DNA of 64,000 nucleotides from Piliocolobus tephrosceles (Eukaryota > Chordata > Mammalia > Primates > Cercopithecidae), in NCBI RefSeq assembly GCF_002776525.5, contig NC_045436.1:101963211-102027210 (forward strand). The letters are read 5' to 3'. Below the pieces are notes generated by a model, which did not search any database, had not been told where the DNA came from, and worked only from the letters and a program-made list of their open reading frames with translations. Positions 54,270 through 64,000 of this stretch are shown here, piece by piece (position 1 is the first letter of the stretch; every line of letters starts with the position of its first letter). The position numbers and the translations under genes were made by a program.

Positions 54270-54990
54270 ATAGTTAACTTCATTTGTCAGATAAATGCAA
54301 GTAGTGTAAGATTGTTTTTTACATTGCTCTCACAACTGGCAAAAATGTAAGATCATCTGCAGTTGGTGGGGAAGGTAGTTTGGTAACATCAAATTTTTTT
54401 TTTTTTTTGCGACATGGTCTTGGCTCTGTCACCAGGCTGGAGTGCAGTGGTGCAATCTCGGCTCACTGTAACCTCCACCTCCTGGGTTCAAGTGATTCTC
54501 CTGCCTCAGCCTCCAAAGTAGCTGGGAGGACAGGCGCACGCCCCCACGCCCAGCTTAATTTTTTTTTTTTTTTTTTTTTGGTATTTTTAGAGACGGTTTC
54601 ACCATATTGGCCAGGATGGTCTTGATCTCTTGACCTTGTGCTGGGATTACATGCATGAGCCACCATGCCAAGCCTATAACATCAAAAATTTAAATACGCT
54701 TTGACCCAGACATTTCCCTTCCAGGAATTTATCCTATAGAATACTTGTAAGAATGTACAAAGATGTTGTGTACTACAATTCCTTCAGTACATTGTTGTAA
54801 CCACAGAATATTGTGGGGAGGAGTGACCTGTGTCCATAATGGGAAAATATTTAAGTCAATGGTGGCATATCTTATTACATGGTACTTTGTAGCCAAAATA
54901 TGCTGGACATTGAAAAAGGATACACAGTGTAAAAAAAATGCACAGAAAAGTTGTAGAAAGATCCACACGAACTTAAAGGCTGTAGAGTCT
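54270..54990 (+). mobile_element. L1M-type remnant, sense, split by an Alu
   Basis: 'ggaatttatcctatagaatac', 'gttgtaaccacagaatattg', 'ggatacacagtgtaaaa'. Alu at 54391-54674 with TAACATCAAA at both ends. Confidence 0.55.
54391..54674 (-). mobile_element. Alu (S-like) with deletions
   Basis: Antisense; lacks the ATCCGCCCACCTCGGCC stretch near its 5' end. Confidence 0.88.
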
Positions 54991-55041
54991 GGGGAGGAAG
55001 TGCACTTGCCCTTTCACTTTTTGCCCTGTATGCCTCTATGT

Positions 55042-55353
55042 AGTTGTCCCTTGGTATCAGTGTGGGTTGGTTCCAGGATCCTCACAAATACCAAAATCCA
55101 CGGATGCTTAATTCCCTTTGTAAAATGGCACAATATTTGCATATAACCTGTGCACATCCTCCCATATACTATAAATCATCTCTATATTGCTTTCAGTACC
55201 CAATACAATGACCACACATAACTTCATTCACGTGGATGCAACATAGTACTCAGCACGTGGCAAATTCATTATGTCTTTTAGAACTTCGTGGGAATTTTTC
55301 ACCCTGAATATTTTCTATCCGTTGAATCCACCATGGATATGGAAGGCTGACTG
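55042..55353 (+). mobile_element. MER2 DNA transposon, opposite orientation
   Basis: AGTTGTCCCTTGGTATC ... GATATGGAAGGCTGACTG then TA. Inverted relative to the copy at 52826. Confidence 0.85.
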
Positions 55354-55359
55354 TAATTT

Positions 55360-56890
55360 GTTTTACTAGTCTGTAAATCAGCTTAAAAATAGGATTAAAA
55401 AATTACATTCTCGTGTATATATAAGCTTGGGAAGCGCTTTAAAACCACCTTACCAGGATCACTTGCTGCTTCCCTTGAGATTGTGAATTCCTCAGTTGCA
55501 GTCCTGGGAGCCAAGTTTTGGAGTTTCTTCAAAGATTGTAGTTCAAAGATGATAAACTAAAGGCATTTTTCTATAATTCATTCAGTTGAGCACGACCAGT
55601 TTTCCACATCCAATAGTGTGAGTACTCCTAAGAAAATAGTGCTCATGCAGCATTTTTGAGAAGGGGTGGTGCTGTTTCTTAGAGGATAATTTATAGGAAT
55701 AGTTAGCAGTGAAGATATCAAAACCCATAATTGTTTCTTCCTCCTACACATGAAATAAGGTAAATGAGACGTTAGGACTGGGCCTCCATAATAGAGAAGG
55801 GTGATTTAAAGCACTTATCCAGGGGAGGCACATGGTCTTTTTAAAGCTAAAATAGAATTGTGTGTTCAAAGAGTATTTCAAGGCCCGCCCTCAGTCTGTT
55901 GGAAGGGCAAAGGCCCTTATTATCAGAGCCTTGGTGTCTCAGTACAGTCTTGCTTTCAGCTGAGTGTGGTCTACTGGAAAACCACAAACGCTGAAAGAGT
56001 CCTGTTCCTCAGACAAAACAGACTAGACAGTACAATTATCTAATCACTACCAAAGTAACAGCAGATAAACCTCCGATTATATTCTGATAAAGACACATTG
56101 GGTTTCAAAGTTATTTGGAATGAATTTGAGGGTTCTAAGCCCCACCTAGATGACTGACTTAAAAGTAGCCTGGATTGTGACAATTTACATTCCTAACAAC
56201 CCTGGCAAATAGTGATCCAGTACCTATTCAAATAATGCAGGCTCCAAAAGTGCCCAGATACTTGCTAATAAAAGACAGGACACAAAGGGAGATTATCACT
56301 TTAACGTCACAGAGTAGTTGCCAGTATTCAGTGGTAGTAAAACTGCCTTGTACAGCATTTGGGAAATAGTCTGTATGCACCGTATGGAGACACCAAAAGC
56401 AGAAACTGCAAGGACATTGCTAGAAGTCTACCTAATTAAAATTTTTTTTTAAAAAGCCCAGCATAATAAAAATCAAAAAACTAATTTGGAGAGAAATACT
56501 TAACAAAAGGTTACTATCCTCTAAATACATAAATCAAAAGGGAAAGCATGCATTTTTCAGCCTGGTGGATCATCTTTTCTTTACCGCTCAGCATCCCCTT
56601 CCTTATTAGCAGAACCCTTCCGACTGGTGAACTCAATCTGTATGACTGGTGAAAACAGCTTTCCCCACCAAGATGGGCATTTGAACTGGGTCTAGAATAC
56701 TAGTCACATAACCCATGCACTGCAAATGGCAACTTAATGTGAGGGAAAAATAGTCTATCATGGAATAAAACACACCAGGGACACTATTTGCCACCTATCA
56801 AGTTTGGTGATTTTTCCCCTTCCCCTTTTCCAACATAACACCCAGGTTAGGTAAAGGATTTGGAAAATAGATACTCTGAAAACATGTGAT
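55360..56890 (+). other. Unique intergenic sequence
   Basis: No gene or repeat recognised; short ORFs only. Confidence 0.4.
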
Positions 56891-56894
56891 AAAA

Positions 56895-57196
56895 CTTTTT
56901 TTTTTTTTTTTTTGAGACGGAGTCTCGCTCTGTCACACAGGCTGGAGTGCAGTGGACGGATCTCAGCTCACTGCAAGCTCCACCTCCCGAGTTTGGGCCA
57001 TTCTCCTGCCTCAGCCTCCCGAGTAGCTGGGACTACAGGTGCCCGCCACGTCGCCCGGCTGGTTTTTTGTATTTGTTTCAGTAGAGACGGGGTTTCACCG
57101 GGTTAGCCAAGATGGTCTCGATCTCCTGACCTCGTGATCCACCCGCCCCGGCCTCCCAAAGTGCTGGGATTACAGGCGTGAGCCAACGTGCCCGGC
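56895..57196 (-). mobile_element. Young AluY-like
   Basis: Antisense; TAAAACTTTT at both ends; Old World monkey-type variants. Confidence 0.92.
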
Positions 57197-57624
57197 CGGT
57201 AAAACTTTTCTATGGGTAACGTGACAGTAACAAGAGCCTGTAAAATACACTCTTCCCATTCTTTAACTCCCAATAAAATCATGTTTTTAGCAAGGATCAT
57301 CAATGTGTGCTATAATAAAATCAAGTGAAAGGTGGTGGGGATAGGGAAAAAGATCTTATTTATAAAGGAGAGTTCTGGTGATTATATCTTAGCCAAAGAC
57401 TCAAATTTAGTATCACACAGTAAAAACCATTCTAATTACCTCCTGATGTGATCCAGCATGAAGCCCACAGCATCACCTGTGAAGGATTCTTGCCAAATAT
57501 AATCAGACCTCTAGACTGAACTTCCAGTTTATAGAAAATACAGGAGATGAATGAATTAATGAACATTTGGGGGAACCAGACAAATCGAGGATGGGGGAAA
57601 TTACATTTTAAAAGGGGGGGGGTG

Positions 57625-57893
57625 CCTGGGCGTGGTGGCTTACACCTGTAATCCCAGCATTTTGGGAGGCCTAGGCACAGTAGATCACTTGAGCCCAGGA
57701 GTTCAAGACCAACCTGGACAACATGGTGAAACAGTGTCTCTATAAAAAAACACAAAAATTAGCTGGGCATGATGGCATGTGCCTGTCATCCCTACTACTC
57801 GGGAGGCTGAGGTGGGAGGATCGACCGAGTGCTCAAGTGAGCTACGATTGTGCCACTGCACTCCAGCCTGTCTCAAAAAAAAAAAAAAAAAAA
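57625..57893 (+). mobile_element. Alu (J-like)
   Basis: Sense, preceded by a G9 run and ending in A19; a deletion in the right arm. Confidence 0.85.
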
Positions 57894-58149
57894 GGTTTGC
57901 GGTGGGTGAAGGAAGGATTGTTCTCAAGACTAGAGAGACATAACTGCTAAATGTAATGCATGAAACAGTTGAAGCCATGTTCAAAAGGTAAGTTTGAAGG
58001 CTGCTGCAGAAATCTGAATATGGACTGAACATTAAGCACTGAGAAATGACTTTAGATCCTATAATGGTATTGTGACTACATTGGAAAGTGTCCTGACAGT
58101 TGCATGCTACAACTTTTAGGGGTGAAATATGTCTGCAACTCACTATTCA

Positions 58150-58540
58150 GCGTGAGCGTACACACCTACACATTTACATAAAAAATATAGTAAAATGTTA
58201 ATTGTTCAATCTAGGTGGTAAGTATATATGTATACATAGTATTATTTCTGTTTTTTTCAGGATATGTTTGAATATTTTCCCAAAAAAAGAAAAATGAATG
58301 TTTTCACCATACAATCCACTTCTTGGAATTTATTCCAAAGAAATATCCCAAATTAAAAATATTTGAATTTCCCCAAATATTTTGTTCCAGGGATGGTCAT
58401 GGAAACATTCTTTATAATATCCCCAGATTAGAAACAATCTCAATGTTTAACAAAGAGGTTAAATTGGCACAACCATACCTGGACTACTACTACTAAGTTA
58501 TACAAGATATGATATGGAAAGTTTTGGTGAAAAAGGTTCA
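58150..58540 (+). mobile_element. L1M-type remnant, sense
   Basis: 'cttggaatttattccaaagaaat' and 'agattagaaacaatctcaatg' are diverged L1 3' phrases. Confidence 0.45.
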
Positions 58541-58544
58541 ACAC

Positions 58545-59710
58545 CCAGAAGAGAGTTGATAACTGAGACCCATTTTTCAAGCCCTAGTTCCAATTATTTT
58601 CCTTGTAGTTTTTCTCAATCAGATCTAAAACACTCCCTTTCCCCACACTTGCTATTGCACGCCTTGTACAACAGTTATTATTGACTTTTCAACTTTACTA
58701 TAAATTTACAGGAGTTGGGTCTATGTTTGTTCACTAGGACTAGTCCAAGGGAAGCATGACCTAACGTTTGGAAGGATAAAAAATTAAAAAGGAAGAGGAA
58801 GGCAGCGAGTGTTCCGGCTGGAGGGCAGGCGGTTGGGATATGGCAGTGCAGTAAGGGGAGGAAATCAAATAGCCACTGGTTTCTGAGTGATTACATAATG
58901 CCACACACCATGCTAAACCATCTCCATACATCATCTAATGGGATCCTTGCGATCTTACTGGGTGGATACCATATCAACAGTTGTAAAAGAGAAATGCAGA
59001 GAGGTTAATTTGACCAAGGGTCACATCATTAGCAAACCAGAAAATCAGATACAAACACAAGGAAGTGAGATTTCAGCACCTAGGTCCTTTCCCATTTCAT
59101 GAAATCACAAAGAGTGTTTTTTCTTTAACAGTGGCAAAGGGTGAAAAGGCCAGATAACCTTTAGATTCCTTTCAATACCAACATTCTACAAACCTGTCTA
59201 CACAGCAAATTTGGTCACTGCTACACCCTCCAGTTGATGTTAAGGATAAGAAGCGACACTAGTGATGTTAGGTCAATTTGTGTCTGATTATGATCTTAGC
59301 GAGAACACCTGAACAGAAGGATAAGCTGCCTTCTGAGCACAGTTCTTTCTCCATTCCAGCAATAAATATTGTGAATAAGGGCACAGTGTTCACGTGAAAC
59401 TCCTTGGCTGTAGATGGCAATTTCACATAACGGTATTAAGAATTACTGGATTCAGGTAAAGGGAAAGCATGGATTCAACCCCAATGATTTCTCGAAATTT
59501 TTATTAATTTTTTTGTTTTTTTTACAGCTTGATCCTCTTATGAAAAGGAAAGAATTTAAAGATGAACAATTACGTTTTTGTTTAAACAGCAATTAATCCT
59601 CATTACAGAGAACAAAAGATCTGTGGCACACTGTCTTTGGGAAGATCTTTTGCAGACTTTTCTTCTAAAAAAAACTATTAATTATCTCACAGATCACATA
59701 TTCTCTTTCA
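58545..59710 (+). other. Mostly unique sequence with a MIR fragment
   Basis: 58880-59090 ('gccacacaccatgctaaacc', 'gagaggttaatttgaccaagggtcacatc') is MIR-like. Otherwise unrecognised. Confidence 0.45.
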
Positions 59711-59734
59711 AACGACTATACAAGGCAGCTAAAT

Positions 59735-59740
59735 TTTATT
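59735..59740 (-). terminator. AFF1: Candidate AFF1 poly(A) signal (AATAAA on minus strand)
   Basis: Plus-strand TTTATT reads AATAAA on the minus strand in the context TTTGTGAATAAAATTTAGC, followed by TTG/TCGTTTG-type downstream sequence. Cleavage is expected near 59710-59722. Confidence 0.45.
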
Positions 59741-60024
59741 CACAAAGCCCCAAGTTGCAGTTCCATTGCTGAAGTAGGTAAAATACATGTATACTTTGTG
59801 TTGCACATCTTCCCACTGAGAGCATCACTGCTTCCCTACCCTATGTACAAAATCATTGTGTTCATGAGAGCTGGCACATTATTCCACAGTAATTAAAGAA
59901 AAACTCATTATTTTAAAGATAGACCAGTGATTTTTCATTTATCAACTGGAAAATTTACTCCTTTTTAAAACAATTTTAATAATACCAAGATTTAACTTTC
60001 CTCCAAAGTTATAAGAAAGCAAAA

Positions 60025-60055
60025 AATATATAATATAATATAATATATAATGGTA
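60025..60055 (+). repeat. (TATAA)n tract
   Basis: AT-rich pentamer-like run. Confidence 0.7.
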
Positions 60056-60154
60056 ATAAATAAAAAAAAGGCAACCCTGCTCAGGTATTATCCAAAACAC
60101 GATCACATTCAGAAAAAAAAAAATTAAAACAAGATTTGGGACACATGGCATGCG

Positions 60155-60192
60155 TACATATACACATACATACACACATACACACACACACC
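60155..60192 (+). repeat. (CA)n-like microsatellite
   Basis: Imperfect ACATAC/ACAC repeats; TG-rich on the transcript strand of the putative 3'UTR. Confidence 0.8.
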
Positions 60193-61959
60193 CTAACATG
60201 AACAGTGTATACTTGATATCTGAGGGGGGATGTGCAGTAATTTTAACAATACATGTTGGTGGCCTGAACAAAAGGTGAAGTTAATACTGCCTGTGTTAAG
60301 CATTGCTTAAAAATCTACTTTTAAGCAAAGCAAGCTGTCTTCCTTAGGTCAGCCACTGCCTGGTCCAACCAGCACAGCTTGGCCAGCCTCACTATGAGTG
60401 GTCTTATTCCCTTGTCCTCTCCAGGCCAATATACGAATATATAGGCTCACAAGGAGCTGTAGGGTTTCCCTCCTGCCCTCTTAGATAGAGAAGTATAGGC
60501 ACTTCTCTACCCAATACACTGCCTGCTGATCTCTGACGCTCAGTGGAATAGAATATAGTGTCATTTCCCCATGACAATAAGAAACTTATAGCCACCTAAA
60601 GAAAAGCAGTAGTTGGTATTTGTCAACTCACCATAAATAAGAACTAAAGAACACGGTCAGTGCTCACAATTCAGGAGGAGATGAACACTCTAAGTCACCG
60701 AGAAACCAACACAACTGGATTGCATATTTGAGGCTCACATGGTGGCAATATCACTTGCAGTGTTTGAAGGAAAACTCCCAACACTGTGCTATTCTGCCAT
60801 TACACCTCCTTCCAATAGAATGACACAAGATAAAGGCACAGGAAAATACCTTACATCCATTAATCCTAAGTGGGACCCAAAACAAGAGGCAACTGGCTCA
60901 AGACCAGGAGGGAAAAAGGTACTGCCATAATCGATCCCAGCATCCCTCCATGGCTGCAATGCCCAACTCTCACTTTCCAGGGAGAAAACTCTATACTCTT
61001 GTGTTTCTAAAGGAAGCACAAAATATTCTTGCAAGATTTAAATACTGCTAATCAGTGGCAAAGAGTGTAGTATTTTGTAGTGTTTGGGAAAATAAAGAAT
61101 CTGTGGTAGGAAGCAAGCAGGTTTAAGCACAAAAAATTAAAAGAAAAAAGCCCAGCCTCAAGCCTTAATCTACCTTAAGATGCACAAATACAACTCAAAC
61201 TTCATAAAGCAGAGGAGTAAAAGGTGCAAGAGTCATGTAGCATCCCTGAAACCATGGCAAAACAAACACAGCAGTATTTCAAAACTAGGTTCAAAGGCAC
61301 AATTCAATCAATCAGCCTCTTATTCTCTGTTTAAGTGTATGTATTTATATCCTTTTGTATATCAGAGATAACAGTTTTGTTAATTGTGGAGGATACAATG
61401 GTTTTCTTTTTGCTTCTAAAAATTACTGAAGATGAATCATAATAAATCAGTAAGTTCCCGACGCTAGTAACATTAATGTGTAAGATACCAAATAAGGCAA
61501 GTTTTCAGCCAGAAAGGGGTAGGGGATTTTAGCTTTTTAAACATCCCGAGACCTGAAATTAACGAATACAGGACAAGGGAGATAAGTGTGGTCCAATTTG
61601 CCCAAGGGAAATAGCTACACGTTTTGGTCAAAACAGATCTATAATATAAAGGTCTTTTTGTTACAAAATATTAATGCTTTTCCTATTCAGTATTGTGATC
61701 AAATCATAATATCAGACAGTCAAATTCTCCTCCTATTGTGATTCTATTTCTGATAAATGCTTGCTGGGCCCTCCCACTCCTCACCACTGCTACTAGGTGG
61801 CCAATGTTTTCACAATCCGAACCCAGTATAATCTGATAAATTTTAGTAAAGTGTTTTTTCATTATTTAGCAGGGATCTTAACTTCAATAATTCACAGAAA
61901 GGACAGAAACATTCAACACTTTTAAAAATAAAACAGTGTTCTTCCATCTCCTACTAGAC

Positions 61960-61999
61960 ACAGACACAGACAGACAGACACACACACACACACACACAC
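61960..61999 (+). repeat. (CAGA)n(CA)n microsatellite
   Basis: ACAGACAGACAGACACACAC then a CA run. Confidence 0.9.
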
Positions 62000-63409
62000 C
62001 CCTTGTAGTGCCAAAGGCAAGATTTACACTCTATTTTCACTCCTTAAGATGCTTTGCATTTGTCTTACTGTGAAGTGTGTACTATTACTGTTATAAGAAC
62101 TTTGCATATTCAAAGGCTTAATTTTAAAATCTAGTCCTTTCAAAATGATCTACCTCAGTACAGATTTTGCCTTTGGGAATTGTAAGCATGCAGTGAAAAA
62201 GTGCAAATGATTTTAAAAATCCTTTAGACTTCTATATACAACTGTAACAGCAAAAACACCCTATGAACATTAAGGATTCCTCAGCCACTGCCTTTCACAT
62301 ACTCTATTAAAAAGGTTACCATTAGTTATTCTCTTTTAGGTACAATGCAATAAGGATCAGAAATATCCAATGACCAAAGTAGTACAAATTGATCTATGCA
62401 CATGTGTTACTTTTTCAAGGGACAAATAAAATCTTTATATCAAGTTCAGAAGGGGGAAAAAAAAACCCACAGAGTAAGGCCACTGAAAAAGCAATCTGTT
62501 TTAGAGCTGGCTGAGAAATCTACTTGGAAATGTCTTCAGTCAAGGGAGCACTGTGGCTTGCCAACAGAACACGCACATGCTCTGGCACCATCTGCATAGA
62601 CAGGACCTGCCAGAAAGAACACGACCCTTCACAATTGACAGGTGGCTTGTTCTAGGGAATGATGGGGCAAAAGGGGAGGGGATGGCTAAGGGAGTAAGGA
62701 AAAAAGAAAGATGTTAAATAACATCTTCAATATCAAAATAAAGCCCGATTCTGGTGCCTTGTCCCTTACATATAAGAGATGGACACACAATGCTACAAAC
62801 GCACAAAACCTACCAACCAATTACTGTTCATTTAACACAGGTTTTTATAACTAGTAGTTTAAAAAGGACCAGGGCTTTGCGTTAGAACATGAATAAATGA
62901 ACCAGTCATCAGGAATCACACATCAAGGTCTTATGCTCAGATGACTACAACTGTCATTCTCTGGCTTTCACATGAGGGACCAGACCTCTGACTTAGTGAT
63001 AACCAAACAACAGTCTGGAGAAGAAACTGAAGGAACAGCCTCACACAGACCACTCATACTGTGAGAGAGAAGCATCGCTCCCATCCCTCCACATATCCCT
63101 TTGTGTATTTACAAACCATCAAGAGAGTTCCTGCATTCATCAAAGGGATCTTAGATGTCTTCATTACAAATAAAGATGTTTCTCCCGCCTCCACTAACAG
63201 GAAAATGTAAAACACGCTTGGTAGGAAACACGTAGCGGGGCAGAATAGGGCAAAGGTGGAGAAAACTAGTTAGAGATGACACTCCTCAATTGTAGTAAGA
63301 GTGCAAATTCTACTTCTAAAAGGGATAAAAAAGAATTGGCTTTTAAAAACACTGCACTCAAAGTAATGCTTCCAATAACCTTTAAAGTTTCAATGAAAAA
63401 GAAAAATCT

Positions 63410-63888
63410 GGCCGGGCGCGGTGGCTCAAGCCTGTAATCCCAGCACTTTGGGAGGCCGAGACGGGCGGATCACAAGGTCAGGAGATCGAGACCATCCTGG
63501 CTAACACTGTGAAACCCCGTCTCTACTAAAAAATACAAAAACCTAGCCGGGCGAGGTGGCGGGCGCCTGTAGTCCCAGCTACTCGGGAGGCTGAGACAGG
63601 AGAATGGCGTGAACCCGGGAGGCGGNNNNNNNNNNNNNNNNNNNNNNNNNNNNNNNNNNNNNNNNNNNNNNNNNNNNNNNNNNNNNNNNNNNNNNNNNNN
63701 NNNNNNNNNNNNNNNNNNNNNNNNNGACGGGCGCCTGTAGTCCCAGCTACTCGGGAGGCTGAGACAGGAGAATGGCGTGAACCCGGGAGGCGGAGCTTGC
63801 AGTGAGCTGAGATCCGGCCACTGCACTCCAGCCTGGGCGACAGAGCGAGACTCCGTCTCAAAAAAAAAAAAAAAAAAAAAGAAAAATC
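63410..63888 (+). mobile_element. Young AluY-like split by an assembly gap
   Basis: Sense; GGCCGGGCGCGGTGGCTCAA start, GAGATCCGGCCAC and an A20 tail. AGAAAAATCTG on both sides. Removing the duplicated 66 bp and the gap (168 positions) gives a normal length. Confidence 0.93.
63626..63725. other. Assembly gap (100 N)
   Basis: Exactly 100 N, bordered by an identical 66-bp sequence on both sides. Confidence 0.99.
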
Positions 63889-64000
63889 TGTGCTTATGGG
63901 CACATGGGATTTCTGATTGTGTTAGTTCATTTTAGGTCATTCGAAATGGACTTGGTTTAATGTATACACTACGGCAATAACTTACGGAGGGCCACAGTTC

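Larger units (their letters stand above)
59715..64000 (-). other. AFF1: Probable AFF1 3'UTR (partial, minus strand)
   Basis: A repeat-poor block in which only one young AluY (63410-63888) and CA microsatellites interrupt about 4 kb, unlike the preceding 20 kb. Read on the minus strand it ends with AATAAA (59735-59740 on the plus strand). From memory of human synteny, AFF1 ends tail to tail with KLHL8 about 20 kb away and has a long 3'UTR, which fits in order, orientation and distance. No AFF1 coding sequence is seen, so the stop codon should lie beyond the window. Identity is inferred, not read from protein. Confidence 0.5.

Noticed and set aside
60789..61034. 81-aa minus-strand ORF in the repeat-poor block
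   Set aside because: No domain, and it sits in a probable 3'UTR; chance ORF.

Overview
This is nuclear DNA from a primate, most likely an Old World monkey. It is intron-rich and dominated by Alu, L1, MIR/L2 and old DNA-transposon fossils. The youngest Alus (about 16561-16850, 46173-46473, 56895-57196 and 63410-63888) carry AAGCCTGTAATCC near the 5' end and GAGATCCGGCCAC (or a close derivative) in the right arm. I associate these variants with cercopithecid AluYR-type elements rather than human AluY.

The one protein-coding gene I can fully support is KLHL8 on the plus strand. Nine coding exons (6484-6699, 15201-15749, 17930-18116, 22659-22802, 24382-24493, 30177-30345, 30554-30713, 36523-36724, 36968-37091) join in frame to 1863 nt, giving 620 codons plus stop. 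The protein has a BTB domain, a BACK domain and six Kelch repeats whose GG doublets recur every 47-48 residues. The family role is a CUL3 ubiquitin-ligase substrate adaptor. The first coding exon probably begins at 6333 and carries three short upstream ORFs, one overlapping the KLHL8 start. Positions 1-6332 are probably the end of a 5'UTR intron. The 3'UTR starts at 37092 and may end near a poly(A) signal at 40021.

KLHL8 introns hold many repeats. The notable one is a processed pseudogene of uracil-DNA glycosylase (UNG, nuclear UNG2-type transcript) inserted antisense in the seventh coding intron (about 31775-33783). It has a poly(A) tail and a matching target-site duplication.

From about 40 to 59.7 kb is intergenic sequence made of L1 and Alu nests, MER1 and MER2 transposons, and a perfect 32-bp-arm palindrome at 49552-49620. 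Each arm of that palindrome contains a CTCF-like core. From about 59.7 kb to the end, the sequence is repeat-poor with a convincing minus-strand poly(A) signal at 59735-59740. By remembered synteny (KLHL8 and AFF1 are tail to tail in human) this is probably the 3'UTR of AFF1 on the minus strand, whose coding part would lie outside the window.

Two 100-N assembly gaps are present. One (3604-3703) interrupts a pentanucleotide array in an Alu tail. The other (63626-63725) lies inside an AluY whose flanking contig ends repeat the same 66 bases, so it is probably a false gap. I found no CRISPR array, operon, tRNA or rRNA. I see no evidence of a new multi-gene system. The best leads are the palindrome, the uORF arrangement, and two direct duplications that bracket KLHL8 exons.
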